Shown: in pieces, positions 10,290 through 23,630 of the stretch
Position numbering within the stretch: the first letter of the stretch is position 1
Layout of the letters: each line of letters starts with the position of its first letter
Origin: Neelides folsomi
Lineage: Eukaryota > Arthropoda > Collembola > Neelipleona > Neelidae
Assembly (NCBI GenBank): GCA_034687125.1
Contig: JAQGBZ010000389.1
Span: 1 to 55,995, forward strand
Reading direction: 5' to 3'
DNA: 55,995 nt
Translations under genes and position numbers: made by a program
The notes under the pieces: generated by a model
The model's input: the letters and a program-made list of their open reading frames with translations, nothing else
Told to the model about the DNA's origin: nothing
Database searches by the model: none

Positions 10290-11105
10290 AATTAATATAT
10301 TGAAGTAAGATAAATGCGCCTATAATAATTATTTTTGTAAATTTATTTATATTTACGTAACTATTTACATAACTATCTAGCCATTTTTTAGAAACTATAT
10401 AGATAACTATTTTTAAGTTTTTAGAAACTTAAAATCCTACCCCTAATTATAAGCAATTGAGTAACGAATATATTATTGTTTATGGCCGTGTATTATCATA
10501 TATATGGTTGGATAATGAAAATTCAAACTTTTTTCAGTATCATATTATTCATATATTCCGTGTGCAAGGATAATTTCATTGATTTAGTATTTGATATTGA
10601 TTTATTATGGTGTATTTATTCTTATAGGAGCGCAGATACACCCTTTTGCGGTTAAATTCATTTTCCTAATAATTTCATAATTCAACTATTCATTTAATTA
10701 TATAAGAAATTATCTTAATCCTACTGTTTGACAAACTGCTCAAGAAAAGAATTTTGAAGTACATCATTAAATAAAATACATTGTTAGGATGAAATTACAT
10801 GTATAAACCTTTAATTTGACTTGGAATATTAACATAATAAATATTTATATAAACATTCCATCTTACCTTTTATGGATGCATTGTTTAAATTTAGAAATCA
10901 ATTGGGCTATTTACCCTAAATAAATTACGTATTTGGATTACATTTTGTTCCTTTATAAAGCAAGAATTATTACATTTTTATCTAATTTTTTTGATAATTA
11001 AATAAATTTTCAAATAATATTTAAATAAGTTTTTAAAATCTTCAATATTTAATAGTATGGTTCTATTCCATGGCTTCATTATTGAAATAGTTAATTAATA
11101 GTAAA
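10290..11105. other. AT-rich intergenic stretch
   Basis: No gene seen. The part before about 10445 (TAACTATTTACATAACTATC) resembles AACTATTT-rich sequence near 7555-7640 on the other side of the hAT relic, so it may be that element's other terminal region. The rest is plain AT-rich DNA before the gustatory-receptor-like gene. Confidence 0.4.
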
Positions 11106-12325
11106 ATGATCACAAAATATCTTAGATATTTTTGTAAATTTGTAGGCTTCTTTGCATATATATTTTTTCCTATAAAATGGGACTCAAGAAAAAACAATTT
11201 TGTTTATAAAACACATTTTGTTAACTTTATATTTTCAAGGGGAATTGGATTTTTTTATCCAACAATATTCATTTACGGTACTTTACGATTTCTCAATGAC
11301 ATGAAAAATGTGGATCTAAATAGAGTTGTATTTTATTGCTTTTACATTTTTGGATCTTCTCTCTATGCTTTTTGCGCTTTTAAAATTTATTTAAACATTG
11401 AAGTTTATGTAGACATGATCCAAAAAATATTTTATTACGACTATGCATTTCAAGGTATTATTTAACTAAAAAATAATTAATTCATGATTTTATTCATTTT
11501 ATACTAAATGATTATCTTTAATTTCGAAATTAATTAATTGATTTTTGGATATTGCTAGAAATATTTTTAAAAAATGTCAAACTGAATTACCAAAGAAGTC
11601 TTTCTTCAAGTCTTTTGTTGCTATCGCTACCATTAACTGGATTTTTATTTACTATGATTTTTCTTTCATTTCAATTTACAAACGATCCATATGATCCGTT
11701 TTATCAATATTTTTACATTTATTTTGAGAAATATTTAGACTTTCCCCCTCACTATAGAAACTACGCGGCATTTTTTATATTAGCTATTTATTTTGGGGGA
11801 AGTGTTAACTGCATAATTGTGTTTTACATTTACATTTTGATTTTTCTTCATTTTGAAACAATTTTACACATTTTGGCGAATGAGCCATCGATATTTTCAA
11901 ATGATTTAGAATTCATCAGGATTTACAGAATTGAACAAATAATTTTCTCGTTGCTCAATGAATATCTCACTTCATATGTTAATTTATTTTGGGCTCTTTT
12001 ATGCGAGCAAGTATTTATCTTTTATGGAGTTTTGAAATTCCTTGATTTCTTACACATGCCTGATTATTTGGCATGGCCCCTTCAAGGAATGAGCAGTTTC
12101 CTCACACAGGTCTGGGCGTCTCGTGGAATTATTTGGATAGAAAATATGAATAATCAAATTAGAGAAAATTGTATGTCCAAAAATATATTGATGAAAAAGT
12201 TTATTGTATCCTCTCCATCTTTACAAATTAAATTTGGTCGGTATTTCAAATTAGATAAAATGTCTGTTCCCGGCGTGATGAGAATAATTGTTGAACAAAC
12301 AATTTCCCTCATTTTTTCATCTTAA
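11106..12325 (+). CDS. Gustatory-receptor-like seven-helix chemoreceptor
   Basis: Two exons (11106-11454, 11559-12325) join in phase (CAA G / AA) to give 371 residues, the usual size for insect-type gustatory receptors. Several hydrophobic helices are visible, including YIFFPIKW, FYPTIFIYGTLRFL, LLLSLPLTGFLFTMIFLSF, YAAFFILAIYFGGSVNCIIV and VNLFWALLCEQVFIFYG. The C-terminus contains MSVPGVMRIIVEQTISLIF, which sits where receptors of this group have the loosely conserved TYxxxxxQ motif, though the T-Y pair is not present. There is no signal peptide, as expected for this fold with an internal N-terminus. It lies between two ionotropic-receptor copies, so this is a chemosensory patch. The family call rests on topology, size and context rather than a strong motif. 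Confidence 0.6.
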
Positions 12326-12595
12326 GTATAAGTAAAATTTTAATTGTGCTTGTGTGTATAACTCTGAATGCACATTTGCCTAAATCCAACATTTTATAAA
12401 AAGTTTAATTCCATGACATGAACTAACATAATTTAATTTATTTGTTTGATTCTTATAATTATCTAAATCAAATAAATTTATCTATTTTCCTCCAACTTTC
12501 CTCAACTTCTTTTCCCATCATCCCTTCTTCTCTTTTCGACGACAAAGAAATGTAGGAAATTTAGCTATATTTTATTTATCAATAAACCTTATCTA
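12326..12595. other. Short spacer after the receptor gene
   Basis: AT-rich spacer with a C/T-rich patch (CCTCCAACTTTCCTC near 12490). No gene seen. Confidence 0.4.
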
Positions 12596-13070
12596 CTATC
12601 CTTTTGTCTACAACGAGGGAAAGTTAATAAACGTTGAACCAATCTACGACAGAAAATTGGGAAATGATAAACTTGGAAGAAGTTTAATATTTAACTAATC
12701 TTTTTAGTTAATAAGTTAAATATTAAATAAATATATGTAATATAATAATAATAAATGATTTACAAACCCTTTATAAAGACATTTGTAAAAAACCAATTAG
12801 TCGATTCAAAGTGAATTTGAATTTAGGAGGCGGATAACATCCAATGTACAGTTACAAGTCAATTAATCCTAATGGAGAAGAAAGTCTTGAAGGGACGATT
12901 GTAACCCTTTTAGAAACCACGGGGAAAACTTTCAATTTTACGGTTTCTTACGGTGCCATTCTTTGCATTGGTTTTCTATTTTCCATTTTATTATTTACTA
13001 TAGAACCTAAAAAAATAATTAAGGATTTGTTAAATTTAATTGAAATTTTTTTACTGTTTACGAAAAACTT
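12596..13070 (+). pseudogene. Internally deleted ionotropic receptor copy
   Basis: The DNA from CCTTTTGTCTACAAC near 12600 matches the IR gene at 2359-2440 almost base for base, and 12820-12950 matches 2515-2655 (TACAAG...GAAGAAAGTCT...GGGACGAT). After the TTTACGGTTTCTTAC segment (about 12950) the homology jumps to the last membrane helix and tail (GTGCCATTCTTTGCATTGG, compare 3705-3790). About 1 kb holding the pore and most of the ligand-binding domain is missing. There is also an in-frame stop where the older copy reads GGAGAACAC (GGATAACAT here). It is a truncated duplicate and not functional. Confidence 0.8.
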
Positions 13071-13179
13071 ATTGATTAGTTTTTTGCTTCTCATTTCTCG
13101 TAGCTACGTGGGAATTTTATTGATTTTTGTAACCATGTGGAATAATTTAATTTTATTTATTAAATTCAACAAATGAAAA

Positions 13180-13850
13180 ACTCATCTTTAATCTCATATG
13201 AAGGTTGGTATTTGGTATATATGTATTACATACGTCATATATTCCATATCCAATATAATGTATATCTAACTGTTGAATAAATATAAATTATTCCATATGG
13301 TTCTACAAATCATAAAAAATCCCATGTAACTTATAGAAATGAGAGTTTAAAAACTTATCAAAGTTTTTCGTAAACATACGCATTTTAATAATATTTTAGC
13401 GGTTCGTTCAAACTCACGTCCTTTCCGGGCTGGAATAAAGTATAGTTTTAATTATCAATAACTTTTATCAGAAAAAGCACCAATGACGACCAACGAAGGA
13501 ATAAAATTCAATTTCCCTATTGAAATTTGTCAAATAAGTGTATAAACATTGTTCTTGCATAACCGCCATATTCAAACTTTATTTATTTAATAAATCTCGA
13601 CAATCTCATCTTCTCATAATTCCCGACTTAGTCTTACGACTTCGACTTCCCGATTCGATTCCCGACCCAAATCCCGAATTAAATTCCCTTAATATTATTG
13701 CCAATTTACTAATTATCCAAGAGGACAAAATCTTTCGCTCAATTTATCAATTTTCCTTTAATTCACATTTCCTTTCATTTCCTTAAGTATTCCAATCCAT
13801 TTAAATTTAGAGGTTAAGTCCGTTAGGTTATTATTTTAGTTTATAAAACA
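13180..13850. other. Intergenic stretch before the zinc-finger gene
   Basis: No gene recognised. A run rich in GACTTCGACTTCCCGATTCGATTCCC-like short repeats lies near 13635-13680. The 5' UTR and promoter of the zinc-finger gene are expected at the right end. Confidence 0.4.
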
Positions 13851-13852
13851 AA

Positions 13853-16012
13853 ATGGATTGTTTAATTTGCACTAACGAATTTTCGAGATATCAATTCGAA
13901 GAATTTGATTCCAATGAGTTTATCAGCAAATTTTGTGATATATTATCCTTCGACATTTCTCTTGATGTCAATTCGTTAAATATATCTGTCAAAAATTTAT
14001 TCTGTTCCTCTTGCTTGAACGAGTTAAATGAAATATTCGACGTTGTCTCAAAGTTAAAATCATTGCAAAGCAGGATAGAAAATTTCAAAAGTTGCATTAA
14101 AAATCAAATTGTTTCGAGTTATGAAAAGAGATTTGACGTCTCCAATCAATGCGTATTGGAAACTTGTCAAGATTGGAAAAATATTCAATTAGTCAGAGTA
14201 AAAATTTGTAAAGGTACACTTATTATTATTATTTATGATTATATTAACAAATAAAATATTAATCAACCAAAAATTATTTAAATTGAGCATGTAGTAAAAT
14301 TTTGATTTTAATTGTCCAAATACATTAATCTAATTAATTTCTTTCTATTTAATAGGTTTATCGTTAAAGTCCAGATTTCCGATAACTAATTCAAATTCTG
14401 TTGAAGAGTCACAGCAATCAGAAATTGATATTGAAATTAAGAATGAGGAAATTGATTTATTTGAAGATTTTGATTTATCTCCTTTAATTCATAATGATAA
14501 TGAATCTGACTCCGAACCTCACAATCTTAACATTGACCAAGATCCAGATAAAGGGTGAATTAAATATTACTAAATATTTCTTTAAAGTTTATTCTAATTT
14601 ACATAATAATACTCCTATTCCTTTAAATGTCTAATATAATTTTATGACCAATTTACAGACAAAGTGAAAATTCACCCAAAATTATTGATCAGCTCAAATC
14701 CGAAGCAAAGAGAAACCAAATTAAAATTTCTATGAAAAGACTCGAAGACCAAGTCGAAAGGGATATCGGATTCACACAAATTACTGATTTCAAATATTCC
14801 AAAATAAAAGAATCAAATCTTTTAAGATTTACCAATCGTCCAAGAGAAAACTTAGGTAAGAAAAGTTGCAAAATGTGTGATTTAGTTTTCGATAAAAATG
14901 CGGATTATTTCTCCCATATGGAAATTCATCGATGTGAAGACGGGTTGAAATGTCCTGTTTGTGATCAACTATACAAAACTGTTTCTCAACTCAATGACCA
15001 TCACATTATTGTCCACCAAGAGCAGAAAAATTATAAATGCACTCTGTGTGAAAAATTGTTTTCCCGAAGTAACAATTTGAGCGTCCACATGCGAATCCAC
15101 ACAAAAGAAAAACCCTACAAATGTCAAACGTGTAACAAATCCTTCAGAGGAGTTTCCTTTTTAATTAAACATAATAAAAAATGTGGAGAAAATCGGGGCA
15201 AACAAAATTGCCAAGTTTGTGGGAAAGTGGTCCAAAAATTTAATTTCAGTTCCCATATGATGATCCACAACAATGAGAAGAATTTCGAGTGTTCTTACTG
15301 CGATAAGAAATTTTTCCACTTAAGAAGTTTAAAAACTCATTTGCTGGCTCACACAGGAGAAACTCGATTTAATTGTACTTTGTGTTTTGAAAAATTCACA
15401 ACTAAATATTTCCTGGATCGGCACATTCTCGCAATTCATCCCGAATCGGCCAATTTGTTTAAAATTAACAAATACGATCAAGATGTGAGTTGCGAAGTTT
15501 GTGGGAAAGTAATGAAATTACGAAATATGAAAGAACACATGATGAGACACAACGGGGAGAAAAACTTTATTTGTTCGTATTGTGGGAAATCTTTTATTAA
15601 AGCTTCCGTGTTGACCATCCATTTAAGAACTCACACAGGAGAAAAACCAATCCAGTGTGACATTTGTTTCAAGTCATTTACCGGACGAACGAATTTAAAT
15701 TCTCATAAATTGATCCATACGGGAGAAAAGAAATTTCAATGTTCGGTGTGTGGGAAAGCATTTTCTCAAGGTTCGACTTTATCCACACATATGGTGATTC
15801 ATAGTGGAATTAGAGATTTTCAATGTGAACAATGCGGAATGGCGTTTTTGCGAAGGAACGACTTGAAAAAACATTTGGAGACTCACAATACAGAAAAAGT
15901 GTTTTTGTGTAATCTTTGCGATGCGAGTTATGGGACTTCGGCATGTTTGTTCAAACATAAGAAGAACAAACACGAAAAAAATTCTGATTTCCTTACTTTT
16001 ACAATTTTGTAA
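13853..16012 (+). CDS. ZAD-like, 13-finger C2H2 zinc-finger protein
   Basis: Three exons (13853-14213, 14356-14554, 14659-16012) join in phase to give 637 residues. The N-terminus MDCLICTNEF ... FCSSCLNELNEIF has two CxxC pairs spaced as in the zinc-finger-associated domain (ZAD), a dimerisation module of arthropod zinc-finger proteins. An acidic middle region (about residues 125-190) follows. The rest holds 13 C2H2-type units from CKMCDLVFDKNADYFSHMEI to CNLCDASYGTSACLFKHKK. Several linkers match TGEKP (for example HTGEKPIQCD). The fourth unit ends in Cys rather than His (HNKKC). It is likely a nuclear DNA-binding transcription factor. Its 3' end is 250 bp from the end of the convergent glutathione peroxidase gene. 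An AATAAA signal lies near 16050. Confidence 0.9.
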
Positions 16013-16264
16013 ATTCTAGATATTTTTATAAAAATGTCATTGAACATGAAATAAACTATTTCTACATGTATTTAGATTTTGATTACATTTTTAATTAATA
16101 AATAAAATATTTATTCTATATGGATGCTGTATTTAATAATTAAACATATGCAATTAATATTACACTCATAAGTCATAATCATAATAGATTAATAGATTCG
16201 TAGATTTATTTCATATGTTTTTATATTATCTTTGTAAACATAAAAGTTTTTGGATTGAGAATGT
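16013..16264. terminator. Shared 3' intergenic region of two convergent genes
   Basis: The zinc-finger gene ends at 16012 and the peroxidase ends at 16265 on the other strand. A plus-strand AATAAA near 16050 serves the former. TTTATT complements near 16208 and 16266 could serve the latter. Confidence 0.45.
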
Positions 16265-17400
16265 TTATTTTTTGAAGAGTTCGACCAATTCCTTTTCCAT
16301 GCTCTGAAATTAAACAATCAATTAATTAAATTTCTTTCAAATTATTTTAATAGCTATTAAGAATCATTAAGATCAATTAAATAAAGATTTTATATACCAT
16401 TGGATCCGTGGTTGGCGCATAGCGATGCACGACATTTCCTTGTTTGTCAATGACGAATTTGGTAAAATTCCATTTGATGAAACTTCCCAAAGTTCCTCCT
16501 TGACGAGCTTTCAAAAACTCCCAAATTGGATGTGTTCCTTCTCCATTCACTTTGATCTTCTTGCTCAAGTCAAAAGACACGTTGTAGGTCCTTGAACAAA
16601 ATTCCTGGATTTCATTTTCGCTGGCTGGTTCTTGGGAACTGAAATTGATTGAGAAAGGTTTAAATAATAGATTATTATTAAAACAGCATTGAATTAAAAT
16701 TACTTAACATAAAATTATGATATTATGAATAAATATAGAATTACATAATTTTTAAATTCCATTAATTAATAAAAAGAATATTTAAATTCATTGGGCTTGT
16801 TAGTTGTTAATGTTAATGACGAAATACCCAAATTGGTTGCAAGGAAATCCAACGATTCGAAGTCCCTCTGAGTCTTTATACTTGTCATAAAGAGCCTGAA
16901 GTTGTTCGAGCTGCTTCGTGAAACCACATTTAGAGGCCGTGTTGAAAACAATCGTCACGTGACCTCTGTATGACATTGAACAAGAAATCAAGATTAGTTA
17001 TTTTAATAATTAATATATTTAATGATTAAAGTAAGCATAATGTATTTCGTACTTGTAATTTTCCATTGGGACATTTTCTCCTTTGATGTTCAAGTAGCTG
17101 AAGGAATAAATGCTCTCTTCTGTGGCCTATGGCGAACAATAAAATCAAAAATGTTAAATAACTTTGAATTAAATGAAGCAATAATAAAAATAATTGACGC
17201 AAATAATTATTAAAGTTTATATGCTTGTTAATGAATAAACTTCAATAGTTAGGCCTTACCATGTTTTCTTTTGGGTTAATTATCTCTGCAGGGTCAAGTT
17301 CGTAGTAATAAGTTGTGAAGAGAGCGAAGATGAGGACAATTGACGACAAGTAAATGAAAACTCTTTGGCTCGTCCACCCTACAGCGATTGTCTCTGACAT
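16265..17400 (-). CDS. Membrane-anchored glutathione peroxidase (Cys type)
   Basis: Five exons (17400-17260, 17126-17053, 16965-16828, 16638-16398, 16303-16265) join in phase to give 210 residues. Glutathione peroxidases reduce hydroperoxides with thiols. An N-terminal membrane segment ([21 protein letters not shown], about residues 13-33) with a short leader suggests a type II membrane protein, as in vertebrate GPX8. The catalytic region reads NTASKCGFT, with Cys where many animal enzymes have selenocysteine. FPCNQFGSQEP supplies the Gln and [10 protein letters not shown] the Trp of the active site. There is no oligomerisation loop, as in GPX4-type enzymes. The start is the ATG at 17400; an upstream in-frame GTG is not needed. 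It is divergent from RPB5. Confidence 0.92.
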
Positions 17401-17817
17401 GAATTTAACTCTGACTTCCACTCGGCCCACTTCACACTCGATCGATTAGATGAGTAATGTGGAAAAGTATTGTGGAATAATTGGACTTCGAGTTCAAAGT
17501 CGAGTTTCAAGGCAATCAAATCAATTAATGAGAATTACGAAAGACTCAAATAGAACTTGCTGGGAATGAATAGGTATGAGAGGATGAGACCAATTCGCCG
17601 GATAGAAAATTAACCACACGCTAAGACTCGCACTTGTTGATTCCAAACTTTAAAAATATTGCGTCTTTTTCTGTTTCTTTCTTTCTCTGATCTCTTAATT
17701 AGATTTAAAACTTTCAATATCTCATTAATTAGCCAATACAAGGTAATTTTTAATTAATTTTTAAATCCCATAAAGTCATTTTACTCAAAATATTTCTTCT
17801 CTTAAAGGTAACCCAAA
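17401..17817. promoter_or_regulatory. Candidate bidirectional promoter (peroxidase / RPB5)
   Basis: The two start codons at 17400 (minus) and 17818 (plus) are only about 417 bp apart with no other gene between. No TATA box could be fixed. The region is locally richer in C and G near 17580-17650 (CGCCGG, CACACGCTAAG). Confidence 0.5.
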
Positions 17818-19365
<1,548 letters not shown>

Positions 19366-20605
19366 ATTTTCCATTTGAGAAGAAAAAAACCACTATAGTT
19401 CAATTTCAAACATTCAGACTTTCAGACTAACAATTTCCATTTGTTCTCCAAATTCGTAAAAATACGTAAAAGCTTCTTTATTTTTTATTCACTTTGACTT
19501 TTCATAAAAAGTATTCAATGTTATTCTTATTAAATAATCTCGATATTTCTATCTTGTGTTTGTTTGAATTATATTTGTTGAAATAAAAATTTTGTATCTA
19601 TCTGTACTATAAGCTCTCTTTACTGAAAATTTCATGTATTTTGTGTAAAGCATATATCATGTACAAATAGAAACGCTTTCCAAATGAATTACAAACATGA
19701 TGGTCATACTTATCCTATATTCCTGTTACTTATTTGATTATTTGTAAATCGTAAAATTCTGTATTTTGCTAAACTCTTTAGATATTGGCTTGAATGCTGA
19801 ATAATTTTTAAGTTTTATCTTTCCATTTATGGAAATATTCGAGTTGGTTTTTATCACATTTTATCATGAAAAAGATAGATATTTTTTATGTATGAATATG
19901 GTGAAAGGGATTATCAAATACCCACTCAAAAATATTAAGTAAATTAGAGTAAATCGTTATATTGAAGAATGTCTTTCGGAAAGACTTTCCTTTAGGAAAA
20001 CCATTCCGAAATTATTTTGATACCGACATCATGCATTCAATCTGTAAATATAAATAGGTTGTTATACTCATTAAACCTCCCAATCTACTAATATTTATTA
20101 AATTAAATTACAAAATTTTTGGTTTGAAAATTCGGTTAGTTTAAAAAACAAATAAGTAATTAAGTTTAAGTTTGAATTTAAATTATTATTGACTTGTTTT
20201 TCAATCAATTAGGGAGAAAATATATTCATTTGTAGTATCATGAAAAGTTGGTAACAAATATCATAATTCATTTTCATTTATATTAGTTTGTTTAATTTGA
20301 TTGTTGGAACATTGGAACATCTAATTAAAAAAAGGTGAAAAATATTGTTGGAAAATTATTTTATAAATTAAATTTATTTGATCAAATTTTATATTTTTAA
20401 TGTTTTAATTATATTTTAACATCAATGTTCCGATGTTCAATTTAAAGTAAAATGTTTATTTGAATACCTAAAATACTATTACTATTATTATAATGTTTAT
20501 TCTTTATATACTATACATTAATTGCAACGTTATTTTATTTCATAAATATGTACAATAATAATTTAAGCCTAATTTGAAGTTGATTGATTGTCAAAAATTT
20601 TTCAG
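19366..20605. other. Intergenic stretch of about 1.2 kb
   Basis: Holds the RPB5 3' UTR (AATAAA near 19582) and then AT-rich DNA. The missing first exon of the Cys-rich gene at 20606 should lie here but could not be fixed. No repeat recognised. Confidence 0.45.
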
Positions 20606-21138
20606 TTATTCTTTTGATTATCACAATTATTTTTCTGCTGGGATGTGTTAATGGGAATAAAATCTCGTCCGTCCCGAAAGCTGAACCATTAGTGCTAGAC
20701 TCGGATTCAACACATGGAACACGGGGAATCCACGAATCTTGTTTGTCAAGCTCTGTCTGCAATTACAACAAAGATTTATTTTGTCTCAATACATTTGGTA
20801 TTCCTGTTTTCGAAGAAGGGGGTGAGAGATGCGGATGTATTGATAACCTACCAGTCAAAGATAAGGGAAAAACCGTTCCTCTTAAATCTCATTATTGTCG
20901 CCGCGAAAAAGAATGTTATGCTAAATTAGGGGGAAATTGTGATGAGTTAATAAATCTTAAGGATCATAGTTTGGGAAAAGTTCAATTTGCATGTTCACCA
21001 GGTCTCCAATGCAATCGAAATCATATATGTGAAGGAACAATTGACGAGAAGGCACTGTGTGGAGAATCTGCATCTGAAATAAAAACTTTTTCTTTGGCCC
21101 TCTTCTTCATAACCATTTCTTTACATCTAATGAAATAA
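20606..21138 (+). CDS. Secreted 12-cysteine protein, copy 1 (first exon not found)
   Basis: The open frame has an in-frame stop at 20581 and no ATG before its signal-peptide-like stretch (VILLIITIIFLLGCVNGN), but TTTTTCAG at 20598-20605 is a good splice acceptor. The main exon is therefore taken from 20606, with an unseen first exon carrying the start. The mature part has 12 cysteines (ESC, VC, FC, RCGC, HYC, EC, NC, AC, QC, IC, LC) and a hydrophobic tail (FSLALFFITISLHLMK), like a GPI signal or membrane anchor. All 12 cysteines are shared with the copy at 22138. Function is unknown; I do not recognise the family. Loss of the start codon is possible but less likely. Confidence 0.7.
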
Positions 21139-22137
21139 AATTTTTCATCATGATTTACATTTACTATTTAAATCTGCAATGTTCACAATCTTGGCTTCGC
21201 ATTCTTGGCGTTATTTTGATAATAATTGTAATATAGAAAATAAATTACGAGTTTTAACAAATAAAATGCTAAAATTTAACTTTAAGTTTAATATACAGGG
21301 GATTCTGTTCGTATTTATGAAGGTATTTCCATGGTTAAATTCGATCAATTAAATAATAATATTGTATTTAAATTAATAAATTGCTTGTATTGTATTGTAA
21401 ATTTGACAAAAAATGAGAATTTCAATTATGTTATTGTTTGACAAAATTAATAAAGAAACTTGGTTTAAAATTAATTTATAATAAATTAATTCATACATAT
21501 TCATTTTAATTTTTGCAAATAACAAGGTTGTGTGATCATTTAATTGACGATTGAAATAAAAAAATACAATTTAATTTCTTAACTTTGACTTGAAGTTAGA
21601 TTCTTAGATTCATAATATAATTTAAATTTTTAAATTCCAAATTTAATTTCTTATCTATACATACTCCAAATTCCAACACTATTCCATGCTATTTTATCCT
21701 GTTGAGATATTCGGATTTTTTTAGTGGTAAAATATTTTGAATATTGAATGCATTCTACGTTCTCTTTTTTAATTGTAATTGTAGATAAGTAAATATTTTT
21801 ATGTATTTCAAACGGAAAACCACCATATTATCTTTTTGATTGGGCAATTTAACAATTTATTAAAAAAGTAAATATTTATTCTCACATTTGCCTTTCATAC
21901 ATTAACATAACATAGTCATTCTGATCATTCTCATTGGTATAAGTAACATCATGAAGAGTTGGTATAAAATATCCCATTATAAACCATGTAATTTATATTA
22001 GTAGTTAAGATTTATACATTTACATAAACTAAAATTCTCGTAAATAAATTAATAAATATTAAATTAAAATTTTATGTAACAATTATTAAAACAATATTTT
22101 TTTATTTTTTCACATATAATTTAATACCCTTTTTGAT
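21139..22137. other. Intergenic stretch between the two Cys-rich paralogs
   Basis: About 1 kb of AT-rich DNA. GATCATTCTCATTGGTATAA near 21920 could be promoter sequence of copy 2. No gene seen. Confidence 0.4.
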
Positions 22138-22689
22138 ATGCTAAGTAAATCCAATTGTTTTTTGAATATTTTTTCAGTTAATCTCTTGTGTTTTATATGT
22201 GTGGTTACGGTGGGATTCGTTCGTGGAAATGAAAACACTTCCGCTCACATTGCCGAACCAATGGTTGCCGGAATACTTGGATTCAAAGAATCTTGTTCAA
22301 AAAGTTCTGAATGCAATAACAACAAAGGTTTATTTTGTCTCAATATTTTTGGAGTTGGTGTTACTAGAGGTGGTTATAAATGCGGATGCATCAACGAACC
22401 AAATTTCAAAGATGCGCATGGGACTTCTCGTCCTATTAAATCCCATTACTGTCGACGTGAAGAACAATGCCGTGGTAAAGTAGGAGGCCTATGCAATATG
22501 TACGTAAATTTTAAGGAAAGGACTTTGGGAGAAATTCGATTAATTTGTTCACCAGGACTCAGATGCAACCAATATGATCAATGTGAAGGAATTATCGATG
22601 AAAATGCTGGTTGTGGAGCTTCTGAAATTATATTTTCTTTGGCTCTCTTGGCCATTTGCATTTCTTTCCACATAATAAAACGTTTTTAA
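22138..22689 (+). CDS. Secreted 12-cysteine protein, copy 2
   Basis: An open frame of 183 residues starts with the ATG at 22138. A hydrophobic leader (VNLLCFICVVTVGFVRG) is followed by a 12-cysteine domain with the same spacing as copy 1, including KGLFCLNIFGV, KCGCINEPNF, SHYCRREEQC and CSPGLRCNQYDQCEG, and a hydrophobic tail (IIFSLALLAICISFHIIK). As in copy 1, a TTTTTTCAG acceptor (ending at 22177) sits inside the leader, so the true first exon may lie upstream and the apparent ATG may be intronic. The SHYCRRE and SPGLxCN motifs are the best conserved. It is probably an extracellular, possibly GPI-linked protein. Function not recognised. Confidence 0.75.
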   Translation: MLSKSNCFLNIFSVNLLCFICVVTVGFVRGNENTSAHIAEPMVAGILGFKESCSKSSECNNNKGLFCLNIFGVGVTRGGYKCGCINEPNFKDAHGTSRPIKSHYCRREEQCRGKVGGLCNMYVNFKERTLGEIRLICSPGLRCNQYDQCEGIIDENAGCGASEIIFSLALLAICISFHIIKRF

Positions 22690-23630
22690 CTTCGTTTTTA
22701 ACATCATTGGGCAAAATTAATAAATATAAATTCGGATAATTTTCAAACCAATAAATGTAAATATACTCATCTCACTCTGATTTAAATAAATATTTATGCA
22801 ATTTGATATTTTTATGGCATGATTAATGATATTGTTTAGTACTAAATACATAACCATAATGCATTTTACATTAAATTACACAATTCGCGATGCGTATTTT
22901 ATATAATACTCTTACGAATAAAAAATAATATTTTAATCAATTGGATATATTTCATAACTTCAATTTGGAATCTTTATTTATTATATAATTTGTTCAGCAA
23001 TGCTTATAGGTACGTTGATAATATAATAAAATTGTCAATTTGTTTCAAATATCAACTCTCAAAAAACATATTTTACCTGTTCTTTTTACTTAGGATATTT
23101 ACAACTCTATTCTAATATAAGTACATATATCAGTATATGTGATATATAGTAAGAATGATTTAAGCAAATAAATATAGCTTAAGTTCATAGCAATGCCTAA
23201 ATACATACACGAACAATTAAATTAAATCACAAATGCCTATCAAAATTCATTGGTTAAATTCTGAAAATTTAAATTTAATACATATTTCCATTACAGTTGT
23301 CGTTAACTGTATATTTATCAAGTTGTAATTAAGAACACACATACAATACTTATCTATTAACTACATAATTTAACAAATATAACTAAAATTAATCTGCTAC
23401 TCAATTAATAAGTAAATCAAAGTTGCAATTAAAAATGCAAAAATCGGGATTCATTCGATTAACAATCCTTTAAGCTGAGTGGATTTGGGTATTACCATAC
23501 CATATAGGTTAGAGTAAATAAATATAGTTTTAAAATATTACAACATCATAACGTAAAGTGCATTGGAAATATTTGAAGATTATAATATAAATTGGTAATT
23601 CGTTTTGTAGTTTTTTAAGTAGGAAGTTCC
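22690..23630. other. Intergenic stretch between convergent genes
   Basis: Contains 3' flanks of the Cys-rich copy 2 (AATAAA near 22750) and of the zinc transporter. The rest is AT-rich and shows no gene. Confidence 0.4.
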
